NCBI RefSeq assembly: GCF_001421325.1
Contig: NZ_LMJY01000001.1
Coordinates: 193,501-257,500 of the forward strand
DNA: 64,000 nt
Source of the DNA: Novosphingobium sp. Leaf2
Lineage (GTDB): Bacteria > Pseudomonadota > Alphaproteobacteria > Sphingomonadales > Sphingomonadaceae
Direction: 5' to 3'
A model generated the notes under the pieces. That model did no database searches, was not told the DNA's origin, and saw only the letters and a list, made by a program, of their open reading frames with translations. Both the position numbers and the translations under genes were made by a program. Positions 30,917 through 42,255 of the stretch are shown one piece after another. Position 1 is the first letter of the stretch. Each line of letters begins with the position of its first letter.

Positions 30917-32299
30917 ATGAGGGTAATGGCAGGAAAGCGGCGTCTGGCATCGGGGGTCGCGCTGGGGCTGGCGCTGTGCCTGACCACCCAGGCCGCAGAC
31001 GCCCGCAAGAAGGACAAGGACGCCAAGGATCAGCCGGCGCCCTATGCGTCCACCTATAGGCCGTACCCCGGCCGGCCCACCGCGCTGGTCGGCGCCACCG
31101 TTTATGACGGGCGCGGCGGGCGCATAGACAACGGCACAGTGCTGTTCGAAAACGGCAAGGTCGTCGGCGTTGGCGGGGCAGACCTTGCGGTGCCCGCCGG
31201 GTATGACCGGATCGAAGGTGCGGGCAAGTTCGTGACGCCGGGCGTGATCGACATCCACTCGCACCTGGGCGTCTATCCCAGCCCGGCGGTGGAAGCGCTG
31301 GCCGATGGCAACGAGATGACGTCGCCGACCACGCCCGACGTCTGGGCCGAGCATTCGGTCTGGCCGCAGGACCCCGGCTTTACCCGCGCGCTGGTCAACG
31401 GCGGGGTGACGGCGCTGGAAATCCTGCCGGGGTCGGGCAATCTGATGGGCGGACGCTCGGTCACGCTCAAGAACGTGCCCAGCATCACTGTGCAGGGCAT
31501 GAAGTTTCCCGGCGCGCCTTACAGCCTCAAGATGGCCTGCGGCGAAAACCCCAAGCGCGTCTACGGCGAGCGCAACCAGAAGCCGTCCACCCGGATGGGC
31601 AACTTCTCGGTGGACCGGCAGGCGTGGATCGATGCCAAGAAATACAAGGACGGCGACCATGCCGAGCGCGATCTGGGCAAGGACACGCTGGAAGGCGTGC
31701 TGAAGGGCGAGATCCTGGTGCAGAACCACTGCTACCGCGCCGATGAAATGGCGCAGGTCCTCGATATGGCCAAGGAGATGGGCTACAAGGTCACCGCCTT
31801 CCACCACGCCGTCGAAGCGTACAAGATCGCTGACATGCTCAAGGCCAATGATGTGTGCGCCGCAGTATGGGCGGACTGGTACGGCTTCAAGATGGAGGCG
31901 TATGACGGCATCCCCGAAAACGCGGCGCTGCTGGCCAAGGCGGGCGCCTGCGTCATAATCCATTCCGACGACGAGAACGGCATCCAGCGTCTGAATCAGG
32001 CGGCGGCGCGGGCGCAGGCGTCCGGGCGGCGGATCGGCGTGGACATTCCCGATGCGCAGGTCATCGGCTGGTTCACGTACAACGCCGCCAAGGCGATGGG
32101 CATCGCCGACAAGACCGGAAGCCTGGAAGCGGGCAAGATGGCGGACGTGGTGCTGTGGAACGGCAATCCGCTGTCGGTCTATTCGCGGCCCGAGAAAGTC
32201 TGGGTGGACGGCGCGATGCTGTACGATGCGGATAATCCCAAGCTGAAACCGGTCAGCGATTTCGAACTGGGCCAGCCCGGCGAAGGAGACGTGAAGTGA
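30917..32299 (+). CDS. Exported amidohydrolase (imidazolonepropionase-like)
   Basis: A 460-residue protein with a signal peptide (residues 1-27, cut likely after QAADA). The metal-dependent amidohydrolase fold follows: GKFVTPGVIDIHSHLGVY supplies the HxH pair, KVTAFHHAVEAYKIADML probably a further histidine ligand, and VIIHSDDENGIQRLNQAA the late aspartate. Near the end, GSLEAGKMADVVLWNGNPLS is the usual small beta-sandwich segment. The substrate cannot be told. The neighbouring peptide transporter suggests action on peptides or amino acid derivatives in the periplasm. It overlaps the next gene by four bases. Confidence 0.86.
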   Translation: MRVMAGKRRLASGVALGLALCLTTQAADARKKDKDAKDQPAPYASTYRPYPGRPTALVGATVYDGRGGRIDNGTVLFENGKVVGVGGADLAVPAGYDRIEGAGKFVTPGVIDIHSHLGVYPSPAVEALADGNEMTSPTTPDVWAEHSVWPQDPGFTRALVNGGVTALEILPGSGNLMGGRSVTLKNVPSITVQGMKFPGAPYSLKMACGENPKRVYGERNQKPSTRMGNFSVDRQAWIDAKKYKDGDHAERDLGKDTLEGVLKGEILVQNHCYRADEMAQVLDMAKEMGYKVTAFHHAVEAYKIADMLKANDVCAAVWADWYGFKMEAYDGIPENAALLAKAGACVIIHSDDENGIQRLNQAAARAQASGRRIGVDIPDAQVIGWFTYNAAKAMGIADKTGSLEAGKMADVVLWNGNPLSVYSRPEKVWVDGAMLYDADNPKLKPVSDFELGQPGEGDVK

Positions 32300-33597
32300 A
32301 CCGGATCGTCATCGCCGCCGCGCTTGGGTTCAGCGCCGTTGCCCCTGCCGCCGCTGATGCACAGGACTTTGCGATCACCAACGCCACCGTGGCCACCGGC
32401 GATGGGGGCGCGCCGATCGAGCATGGCACCGTCGTGGTGCGGAGCGGCAGGATCGTTGCCGCAGGCGCCGGCGTTGCCGTGCCCGCCGGGGTTCCCAGCG
32501 TGGACGGCACCGGCAAGTGGGTGACGCCGGGCCTGTTTTCCGCCGTAACCGACCTTGGCCTGTGGGACGTGGACGGGGTGAAGGAAAGCAACGACCTGTC
32601 GGCGGACAAGAGCCCGTTCAACGCCGCGCTGGATGTGACGACCGCGCTCAATCCCGCCAGCGAACACATCGCCGTCAGCCGCGAAGGGGGTGTCACGCGC
32701 GCAAGCGTGACGCCGTTCAACGGCAGCGCGATCTTTGCCGGGCAAGGCGCAGTGATCGATCTTGGCGCGGACGCCGCGCTGGTGGTGCGCCCGCGCGCGT
32801 TCCAGTACGTGCAACTGGGCGAAGCGGGCGCGCGTCTGGCCGGGGGCAGCCGGGTGGCCGCGCACACCGCGCTGCGCAATGCGCTGCGCGAAGCGCGCGA
32901 GGTTGCGGCCTTGCCCGCCGGCGCGCAGCGGCAGGGCGATGTGCTGCTCACCCGCGCCGATGCAGCGGCGCTGGGCAAAGTGGTGGACGGCACGCAGACG
33001 CTGTACGTCGGCGTGGAGCGCGCATCCGACATCCGCAACGTGCTGGCGCTCAAGACCGAATTCCCCAAACTGGATCTCGTGTTGGTGGGGGCGACCGAAG
33101 GGTGGCTGGTGGCCGGGCAGATCGCCGCCGCCCACGTGCCCGTCATCACCATGCCGATGCGCGACCTGCCCGCCAGCTTCGAGACGCTGGCCGCCACCTT
33201 GTCCAACGTCGGGCGCATGAAGAAGGCGGGCGTGACCGTTGCCATCGGCATGTTCGAGGGCATGGACCAGCCCCGCTACGCGCCGCAGCAGGCGGGCAAC
33301 CTGGTGGCGCTGAACAAGGTTCCCGGCGCCACTGGCCTCACCTGGGGCGAGGCGCTGGCCGCGATCACCTCGATCCCTGCGCAGATCAGCGGGATGGGCG
33401 GCAAGGCCGGGGTGCTGGCACCGGGCGCGGTGGGCGATGTGGTGCTGTGGGACGGCGATCCGCTGGAGCTGTCCTCCGCCCCCGTGGACGTATGGATAGA
33501 CGGCGTGAAGCAGCCGCTGGACAACCACCAGTCCCGTCTGCGCCAACGCTACAAGGACTTGGATCGTACCTATCTGCCCAAGGCCTATAGTTGGTGA
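32296..33597 (+). CDS. Exported amidohydrolase paralogue lacking HxH motif
   Basis: A 433-residue protein with a signal peptide (MNRIVIAAALGFSAVAPAAA, then DAQ). It shows the amidohydrolase frame (GKWVTPGLFSAVTDLGLWDV and GVLAPGAVGDVVLWDGDPLE), but where the first gene has HSH this one has SAVTD. The later His and Asp ligands are not evident either. It is probably a non-catalytic partner or binds metal differently. Translational coupling with the preceding gene (ATGA overlap) suggests the two form a heteromer. This pair order is common in proteobacteria. Confidence 0.8.
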   Translation: MNRIVIAAALGFSAVAPAAADAQDFAITNATVATGDGGAPIEHGTVVVRSGRIVAAGAGVAVPAGVPSVDGTGKWVTPGLFSAVTDLGLWDVDGVKESNDLSADKSPFNAALDVTTALNPASEHIAVSREGGVTRASVTPFNGSAIFAGQGAVIDLGADAALVVRPRAFQYVQLGEAGARLAGGSRVAAHTALRNALREAREVAALPAGAQRQGDVLLTRADAAALGKVVDGTQTLYVGVERASDIRNVLALKTEFPKLDLVLVGATEGWLVAGQIAAAHVPVITMPMRDLPASFETLAATLSNVGRMKKAGVTVAIGMFEGMDQPRYAPQQAGNLVALNKVPGATGLTWGEALAAITSIPAQISGMGGKAGVLAPGAVGDVVLWDGDPLELSSAPVDVWIDGVKQPLDNHQSRLRQRYKDLDRTYLPKAYSW

Positions 33598-33757
33598 GCG
33601 TGCGCGCAACGGTGTTGCAATCGTTCGTCGTGGCGACAGGAAAATGCGGGTTCCTGCAATCACCGCAAGCTAGATGCAGTTCGTCGCTGCTGGCTGGCGT
33701 TTCGTCGCCATCGCGTTAACCGTTTGGGAACATGGACAAAGCTAAGGTAAGGGCTGC

Positions 33758-34828
33758 ATGACCGGGGCAGACCGACTTTTCGCACGGTGCCGTACAGGCG
33801 TCGGACGCGCTTTTGCCGCAGTGAACCTGATGGGAATCGGGCTTGCTGCAGTGGCAATGCCGCACGGCGCGCTGGCGCAATCGCTGGAGCCGCTGACGCG
33901 GGCGACCGATCAGGTCGTTGAGGTTCAAAGCAGCTTCGACACTCTTTTCGGCACCGAACAGCGCGCCCCGCGTACTTATTCCACCCCGTTCGGCCAGCAG
34001 CTTGCCGCCGTTGCCAACGCCTCGCAGGGCCGCATCGGCGTTGCCGCGATGGACCTGGCCACAGGGCGAATGGTCGATGTGCTGGGCGACCAGCGGTTTC
34101 CGATGGCCAGCACCAGCAAAGTCGCCATCGCCGCCACGTTCCTGGATGGCGTGGACAAGGGCAAGTGGACCCTGTCCAGCGAATTTCCCATGATGGTGCC
34201 CGTGCCTTCGGCCCCGTTTTCCACCGCCGTGGCGCCGGTGCGGGCCGGTGAATACATGTCCGCCCAGCGCCTGATCGAACTGATGCTGACGCGCTCCAAC
34301 AACTACGCCACCGATGCGCTGCTGCGCGTGGTGGGCGGGCCGCGCGCGGTCAACGCCTGGGTAGAGCGGGCGGGGATCGAGGACTGGCATATCGATCGCG
34401 ACATCGCCACCCTGGTGCGCGACGACGGCGCGATCGACCCGGCCCGCGTGGTCGACAAGCGTGACAGCGCAACACCAAAGGCGGTCGTCAACCTGCTGGC
34501 GGGGATCTACCAGGGCAAATGGCTCAGCCCGTCCAGCCGCGCTGTGCTGCTGAACACCATGGGCCGGTGCGTGACCGGAAAGCGCCGCATTTCGGCAGGC
34601 GTGCCTGCAGGCGTGCAGGTGGCGCACAAGACCGGATCGCTCAACAACACGTCCAGCGATGTGGGGATCATCCAGACGCCGGACGGGCGCGCCTTCGCGG
34701 TGGCGATCTACGTGACCGGGCAGGGCGGACGGCCGGGCCGTGAAGCGCGGATCGCCAGCATCGCGCGCACGATCTACAACGGCTATCTCACCGAAGGCCC
34801 CACATATCCGCGCACCGCTGCGCGGTAA
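33758..34828 (+). CDS. Class A beta-lactamase-like serine hydrolase with divergent omega loop
   Basis: A 356-residue exported protein (signal to about residue 41). The class A core is present: FPMASTSKVAIAATFLDG contains S118-x-x-K121, SNN at 180-182 replaces SDN, and KTG is at 291-293 within VAHKTGSLNNTSSDVG. In the omega loop, where TEM has R-W-E-P-E-L-N, this protein reads R-D-I-A-T-L-V. Glu166 and Asn170 are thus missing and a longer loop follows. It may acylate beta-lactams without efficient release, or have another role in peptidoglycan metabolism. Resistance cannot be assumed. The gene stands alone between the amidohydrolases and a bidirectional terminator. Confidence 0.82.
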   Translation: MTGADRLFARCRTGVGRAFAAVNLMGIGLAAVAMPHGALAQSLEPLTRATDQVVEVQSSFDTLFGTEQRAPRTYSTPFGQQLAAVANASQGRIGVAAMDLATGRMVDVLGDQRFPMASTSKVAIAATFLDGVDKGKWTLSSEFPMMVPVPSAPFSTAVAPVRAGEYMSAQRLIELMLTRSNNYATDALLRVVGGPRAVNAWVERAGIEDWHIDRDIATLVRDDGAIDPARVVDKRDSATPKAVVNLLAGIYQGKWLSPSSRAVLLNTMGRCVTGKRRISAGVPAGVQVAHKTGSLNNTSSDVGIIQTPDGRAFAVAIYVTGQGGRPGREARIASIARTIYNGYLTEGPTYPRTAAR

Positions 34829-34850
34829 GGTACACACATCGTCCAGACAT

Positions 34851-34880
34851 AAAAAAAGGGGCCGACGAAGGCCCCTTTTT
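34851..34880. terminator. Bidirectional terminator
   Basis: Seven A (34851-34857), GGGGCC (34858-34863), a six-base loop, GGCCCC (34870-34875) and five T (34876-34880). The A-run and T-run let the hairpin end both the rightward serine hydrolase transcript and the leftward lipoprotein transcript. Confidence 0.9.
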
Positions 34881-34900
34881 CGCGTTCGCCAAGCCGAAGA

Positions 34901-35227
34901 TCAGTTGGTCTTCGGGTTGCCGTCGGTCTTGGCGTCCAGTTCCTTGGCCACGTCGTTGGCAGCCTTCTGCGCATCGGCAGCGGTATCGTCGAGGGTCTTT
35001 TCCGCGCTCTTAGCAGCGTCCTTGGCGGCATCGGCGGTGTCGTTCGCCGCGTCCGAAGCCTTGGCGCCTACGTTGTCGAGGTGGTCGCCCACATCCGTCG
35101 CAGTGCTGGAAATGTCATTGCCGGCAGACGATGCAGCGGCTTCCGTCGCATCCTGGGTCTTCTCCGAGCAGGCGCCCAGCGTCATGGCTGCTGCTGCCGC
35201 GGCGGCTGCGAAAACGATCTTGCGCAT
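34901..35227 (-). CDS. Small Ala-rich lipoprotein, LEA/apolipoprotein-like
   Basis: The 108-residue product starts MRKIVFAAAAAAAAMTLGAC, a signal peptide with lipobox LGAC, so it is lipid-anchored. The mature part (residues 21-108) is almost all Ala, Asp, Lys, Thr and Ser with an 11-residue-like periodicity (ASDAANDTADAAKDAAKSAE), predicting a long amphipathic helix as in LEA or YtxH-like stress proteins. A longer frame to 35335 lacks similarity. It is divergent from polA, with 231 bases between that hold no other gene. Function is unknown; an envelope stress or lipid-binding role is a guess. Confidence 0.8.
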   Translation of the reverse strand: MRKIVFAAAAAAAAMTLGACSEKTQDATEAAASSAGNDISSTATDVGDHLDNVGAKASDAANDTADAAKDAAKSAEKTLDDTAADAQKAANDVAKELDAKTDGNPKTN

Positions 35228-35458
35228 TGTTATAGTATCCCTCTTGAACTGCGATATACCCCATGGCCGGACTTGCGGTGCAATCTGCGCATGGGATCGG
35301 CGACCATGGGTAGAAGGCAAAACACCGCGCATCAAGCGCCCCGCCGAAACGGTCCACGGGCGCGGCGGTTCCCCTCTCGCAAAGTTTTTTGGACCGGCCA
35401 GGTTCCGGCTTAGGACAGCGCTGCTGACGCGGGTGCGCGGCGCTGCTAGAGATCAGGC

Positions 35459-38314
<2,856 letters not shown>

Positions 38315-38317
38315 TAT

Positions 38318-38340
38318 CGGCGCGCCGATGCTTCGCGCCG
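38318..38340. terminator. Stem-loop between convergent polA and nucleotidyltransferase
   Basis: CGGCGCG (38318-38324) and CGCGCCG (38334-38340) form a perfect 7-bp stem with a nine-base loop in a 34-base gap between two gene ends. No T-run follows on either side, so it may be a weak or factor-assisted terminator. Confidence 0.5.
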
Positions 38341-38348
38341 GGCCGGTA

Positions 38349-39107
38349 TCAGACCCAGCGGTCGGTCAGCGCGGTGGCGATCTCGATGTCGTTGAGAAAG
38401 TCCACCTCGGCCCAGTCCATCCCTTCGATGGACACGGTGCCGACCTTGCCGGTGGGCGCGATCGAATCGATGACCTTGAGATACCAGTGCTGCACCCCTT
38501 CGGGGGTGCGCATCGCACGGCGCACGGTTTCGCGAAACAGGTCCGCACCCTCCCCGCGAAAGGCCAGGAAGCCGATCGATTCGGCGTTGGACTGCGCCGC
38601 GGCCAACGTCTTGCCGATGTGGACCAGGCGGCCATCGGCCTCGCGCTGCACTTTCATGTCGTCGCTGTCGTAGCCGTCCGCTTTCACGTCCACCGTGACG
38701 GTGACGGGCCAGGGCTTGCCGTCAGGCCCTGCAGCGCCTTGCTGCACCGCCCGTACGATATCCTCAGACACCAGGGTATCGCCGTTCAGGATCAGGAAGT
38801 CGCCGTGCATCGCCTCGCGCGCGATCCAGCACGATCCCAGGTTGTCCGCCACCTTGAAGAAGGGGTTGAACCGCACGGTGATCTCCACCCGCGGATCGCG
38901 GATTTCGGCCAGGTGCTCCTCCAGCATGTCGGTCATGAAACCGGTGACGACATCGATCCGCTTCACCCCGCCGCGCGCCAGCATTTCCACCTGCCACGCG
39001 ATCAGCGACCGGCCCGAAAAATCGATCAGGCACTTGGGGGCCTCGGCGGTGAGCGGCAGCAGGCGCGAGCCTTGGCCGGCGCTGAGGAGAATGGCGTGTT
39101 CGATCAT
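38349..39107 (-). CDS. NTP-transferase family sugar or choline-type nucleotidyltransferase
   Basis: From the ATG at 39107 the protein has 252 residues. Residues 3-30 (HAILLSAGQGSRLLPLTAEA, then PKCLIDF) are the signature of nucleotidyltransferases, with Gly-rich NTP loop, Arg and PK lysine. LILNGDTLVSEDIVRAVQ carries the Mg-binding Asp. DMKVQREADGRLVHIGKTLA and a C-terminal GMDWAEVDFLNDIEIATAL resemble LicC-type and mannose-1-phosphate enzymes. It may activate a sugar or choline-like head group for a surface polymer; the flippase next to it, divergent with 146 bases between, supports this. The substrate is not determined. Confidence 0.85.
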   Translation of the reverse strand: MIEHAILLSAGQGSRLLPLTAEAPKCLIDFSGRSLIAWQVEMLARGGVKRIDVVTGFMTDMLEEHLAEIRDPRVEITVRFNPFFKVADNLGSCWIAREAMHGDFLILNGDTLVSEDIVRAVQQGAAGPDGKPWPVTVTVDVKADGYDSDDMKVQREADGRLVHIGKTLAAAQSNAESIGFLAFRGEGADLFRETVRRAMRTPEGVQHWYLKVIDSIAPTGKVGTVSIEGMDWAEVDFLNDIEIATALTDRWV

Positions 39108-39253
39108 GGGTTTGGTTCGGTCTGCTGATGGGATGGGTCGCCCTCTAGGCGTTGGCGCGCAAAAGGGGAAGCGCGAGCGCAAGGGTGGCGTCAGCCGCGC
39201 TGACGCGCGCGACACGCTTGCAAGGGCCTGCGGCCTCGTTCAAATGCGGACCG

Positions 39254-40621
39254 ATGTCGCTCAAGCAAGCTCGCCCGGAGGCCGCCTCTCCCCTCAGGCG
39301 GATCGTCCAGAACACCGCCTGGCTGCTGGGAGGCAAGGGCTTTGGCGCGATTTGCGGGCTGGCCTATCTGGCGATCCTGACACGCACCCTGGGCCTGAAG
39401 GACTTCGGCCACTTTTCGCTGATCTTCGGCACCGCGCAGGCGCTGGTGGCGCTGGCCGGTTTCCAGACTTGGCGGGTGGTGGTGCGCTATGGGTCCGAAC
39501 ACGTCCACACCAAGGATTGGGGCAAGTTCGGCAGGCTGGCGATGCTGTGCGGCATGATCGATGCCGTCGGCGCGGTGATAGGCTGCGTGCTGGCTGCCGT
39601 GGTCATCTATGGCTTTGCCCATGTGCTGGAATTGAACCCGCGCTATGTCGACGTCGCGTTCTGGTATTGCGTAGCCTCGCTGTGGGCGCTGGTCTCCGCG
39701 CCTACCGGCGTGGTGCGGGCGCTCAACCGCTTCGACATGGCGGTCTATGTGGAGGCGATCGTGCCCAGCGGTCGGCTGGCGGCGGCGCTGGTGATCTGGG
39801 TCACCGGGCCCAGCGTGGGCCGGTTCCTTGCCGCCTGGGCGGCGGTCGATATCCTTGAGGCGATCCTGTACTGGATCATGGCGCGGCGCTTGGCGCCTCA
39901 GGCGGTGCGGCTGTCCAACGCCCCGAAATGGCGGGAGGCGTTGCGCGAAAATCCGGGGCTGACGCAGTTCTTCTTCGTCACGTATTCTGGCTCTGCGATC
40001 GATGCGGCGATGAAGAATGGCCCGCTGCTGGTGGTCGGCGGCTGGGTGGGCACGCGCGCGGCGGGGCTTTACCGGCTGGCCTCGCAGCTTTCGCAGGCGC
40101 TCAGCAAGCTGTCCAGCCTGCTCACCCGCTCGGTCTATGCCGAAGTGGCGCGCGCGCGGGTGTCGTCGAAAGCGGCGGAGTTTCGCAAGCTTGCCTTGCA
40201 GACCAGCCTGATCGCGGCGATCGCCGGCCTCGCCGTGGTCGCGGTGGCGATGCTGGCGGGCGAAAAGCTGCTTGAGCTTATCGGCGGCAAGGCGTTCGAA
40301 GGCGGCGTCGGTATCCTGGTGCCGTTGACGGTCGCGGCCTGTTTCGACCTTGCCAGCGTGGCCTTCGAGCCGGTGCTGCACGCCACCGGGCGCGCGCGCC
40401 AGTCGCTGGTGGCGCGGCTGATCGCGCTGGTCGCGCTGGGCATCGGGCTGTGGCAGTTCATCCCGTTGGGGCCAAGCGGCGCAGCGTGGGCGGTGGCGCT
40501 GGCGGGCGCGGTGTCCTACGCGGCAATGGGCGTCATGGCCTGGCGCACGCTGCAACAGGTGGAGCACGGCCAGATCCTGGTCGGCGTTCCCGAGGATGCG
40601 GGCGAGGACGGGCTGGGCTGA
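39254..40621 (+). CDS. Polysaccharide flippase (Wzx/oligosaccharide exporter family)
   Basis: From the ATG at 39254 the product has 455 residues with 12 to 14 membrane segments. The N-terminus (RIVQNTAWLLGGKGFGAICG, then LAYLAILTRTLGLKDFGHFS) is typical of lipopolysaccharide/exopolysaccharide flippases of the MATE-like superfamily. Later, FFVTYSGSAIDAAMKNGPLL and GTRAAGLYRLASQLSQALSK are conserved. It would move lipid-linked saccharide units across the inner membrane. The frame is open to 39152, but that part overlaps the divergent promoter area. Confidence 0.88.
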   Translation: MSLKQARPEAASPLRRIVQNTAWLLGGKGFGAICGLAYLAILTRTLGLKDFGHFSLIFGTAQALVALAGFQTWRVVVRYGSEHVHTKDWGKFGRLAMLCGMIDAVGAVIGCVLAAVVIYGFAHVLELNPRYVDVAFWYCVASLWALVSAPTGVVRALNRFDMAVYVEAIVPSGRLAAALVIWVTGPSVGRFLAAWAAVDILEAILYWIMARRLAPQAVRLSNAPKWREALRENPGLTQFFFVTYSGSAIDAAMKNGPLLVVGGWVGTRAAGLYRLASQLSQALSKLSSLLTRSVYAEVARARVSSKAAEFRKLALQTSLIAAIAGLAVVAVAMLAGEKLLELIGGKAFEGGVGILVPLTVAACFDLASVAFEPVLHATGRARQSLVARLIALVALGIGLWQFIPLGPSGAAWAVALAGAVSYAAMGVMAWRTLQQVEHGQILVGVPEDAGEDGLG

Positions 40622-40664
40622 TCTGGCCGCTCGACAGCGGGCGGCGCACGGGTATCATGCAGCG

Positions 40665-41879
40665 ATGACCGCGTCCCTCCTCAGCGAAGCCGCCACTTTT
40701 TCCGACAGCATCGTCGCCTTGCGCCGGGCGGTACACCGCGAACCGGAACTTGGCCTGCATACCCCCAAGACGCGGGACAAGATCCGCACCGCGCTGGCCC
40801 ATCTGCCTATCACATGGGCGCAAGGGCCATCGACCACCGGGCTCGTCGGCACGCTGAAAGGCGGCGCGGGGCCGGGGCGCAGCGTGCTGCTGCGCGGCGA
40901 TACCGATGCCCTGCCTATGCCCGAGGAAACCGGGCTCGACTTTGCCTCGCACGTACCCGGCGTGATGCACGCCTGCGGGCACGACACCCACGTGGCGATG
41001 CTGGCCGGCGCGGCGCAGATCCTGGCTGCGCGGGCAAACACGCTGGCGGGCGAAGTGCGCTTCATGTTCCAGCCGGGCGAGGAGGGGTGGCACGGCGCGC
41101 GCTTCATGCTGGAGGACGGGCTGCTGGGCGGCGCGGGTTTCGACACCGCGCTGCCCGATGCGGCGTTCGCGCTGCATATCATGCCCAATGCGCCCCACGG
41201 CTTGATCGCGGGTCGGGCCGGGCCGCTGATGGCGGCGGCGGACCAGTTGCAGATCACCGTAACCGGGCGCGGCGGCCACGCCTCGATGCCGCATGACACG
41301 ATGGACCCGGTGCCGATCGCGTGCGAGATCGTCAGCGCGTTGCAGACCATGGTTGCGCGCCGTTTCAGCGTGTTCGATCCAGTGGTGGTCACCATTGCGA
41401 AGATCGAGGCCGGCACCGCGCACAACGTCATTCCCGACAGTGCCCGCCTTACCGGCACGATGCGCACGTTGTCTGCCGCCAACCGTGCGCGACTGAAGGC
41501 GGAGATCCCCAGGCTCGCGTCCGGCATCGCCGCGGCGCACGGGCTGTCTGCCGAGGTATCGATCCTGGAGGGCTTCCCGGTCACGATCTGCGACCCGTCC
41601 GCCGTCGATTTCGGTGAAAGCGTGGCGCGCAGCATCGTCGGAGAGGCCGGGTTCCAGCGGCTGGCCGATCCTATCATGGGCGCCGAAGATTTCGCCTACG
41701 TACTGGAAAAAGTGGCCGGGGCCATGTTCTTCCTGGGCGTGGCGCACCGGGGCGCTGACTGGCAGCACTGCTGCGGCATCCATTCCACGAAGATGCTGGT
41801 GGACGAAAGCGTCCTGCCTACCGGCGCCGCGTTCCTGGCCGGCCTTGCCGAGCAGTTTCTGGCGAACGGCTTTGGTTAA
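40665..41879 (+). CDS. M20-family amidohydrolase (N-acyl amino acid/IAA-amide hydrolase type)
   Basis: The 404-residue product from the ATG at 40665 has the M20D pattern: LRRAVHREPELGLHTPKTRD, VLLRGDTDALPMPEETGLDF, VMHACGHDTHVAMLAGAAQI, and FMFQPGEEGWHGARFMLEDG with a metal-binding Glu pair. IAAGTAHNVIPDSARLTG-like IEAGTAHNVIPDSARLTG and HCCGIHSTK near the end fit the family. It cleaves acyl groups from amino acids or related amides. The start lies 43 bases after the flippase stop; an upstream extension to 40596 overlaps the flippase end. Confidence 0.93.
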   Translation: MTASLLSEAATFSDSIVALRRAVHREPELGLHTPKTRDKIRTALAHLPITWAQGPSTTGLVGTLKGGAGPGRSVLLRGDTDALPMPEETGLDFASHVPGVMHACGHDTHVAMLAGAAQILAARANTLAGEVRFMFQPGEEGWHGARFMLEDGLLGGAGFDTALPDAAFALHIMPNAPHGLIAGRAGPLMAAADQLQITVTGRGGHASMPHDTMDPVPIACEIVSALQTMVARRFSVFDPVVVTIAKIEAGTAHNVIPDSARLTGTMRTLSAANRARLKAEIPRLASGIAAAHGLSAEVSILEGFPVTICDPSAVDFGESVARSIVGEAGFQRLADPIMGAEDFAYVLEKVAGAMFFLGVAHRGADWQHCCGIHSTKMLVDESVLPTGAAFLAGLAEQFLANGFG

Positions 41880-41906
41880 GCGGCTCTAACACGGTGCGCC
41901 TGCCCC

Positions 41907-42197
41907 TCAGGCGGCGACGTCGGCCCATTCCGGGTGGCGCTTGAACGCAGTCACGACGTAACTGCACACAGGTCCGATCCTAAAGCCGTTCTCCCGCGCG
42001 TCCGCTACCATCGCTTCCACCAGCCGCATCGCCACGCCCTGTCCGCCGATGGCAGGCGGCACCAGCGTATGTTCCGCATAGCGCACCCCGCCGCGCTCGC
42101 TCCACGTCAGCCGGCCGATCTGGTCCGCATCCGCCACATGAGCGTGGTATTCGCCGGACGCGCCGTCCTCGTGCTTGGTGATGGTAACGCCGACCAT
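41907..42197 (-). CDS. Small GNAT-type N-acetyltransferase (NATD1/YjdJ-like)
   Basis: A 96-residue protein starting MVGVTITKHEDGASGEYHAH. The acetyl-CoA loop is GGQGVAMRLVEAMVADAREN, preceded by HTLVPPAIGGQG, and the end is GPVCSYVVTAFKRHPEW, the usual C-terminal signature of this minimal family. The frame upstream (to 42446) overlaps the threonine aldolase gene on the other strand and looks non-coding. The substrate of these short enzymes is unknown. Confidence 0.88.
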   Translation of the reverse strand: MVGVTITKHEDGASGEYHAHVADADQIGRLTWSERGGVRYAEHTLVPPAIGGQGVAMRLVEAMVADARENGFRIGPVCSYVVTAFKRHPEWADVAA

Positions 42198-42255
42198 GCG
42201 GGTATCTCCTTTGGCTGCCGGTGCTTGACGCGGGCGTCGCACCCTTTCAGGGCAT

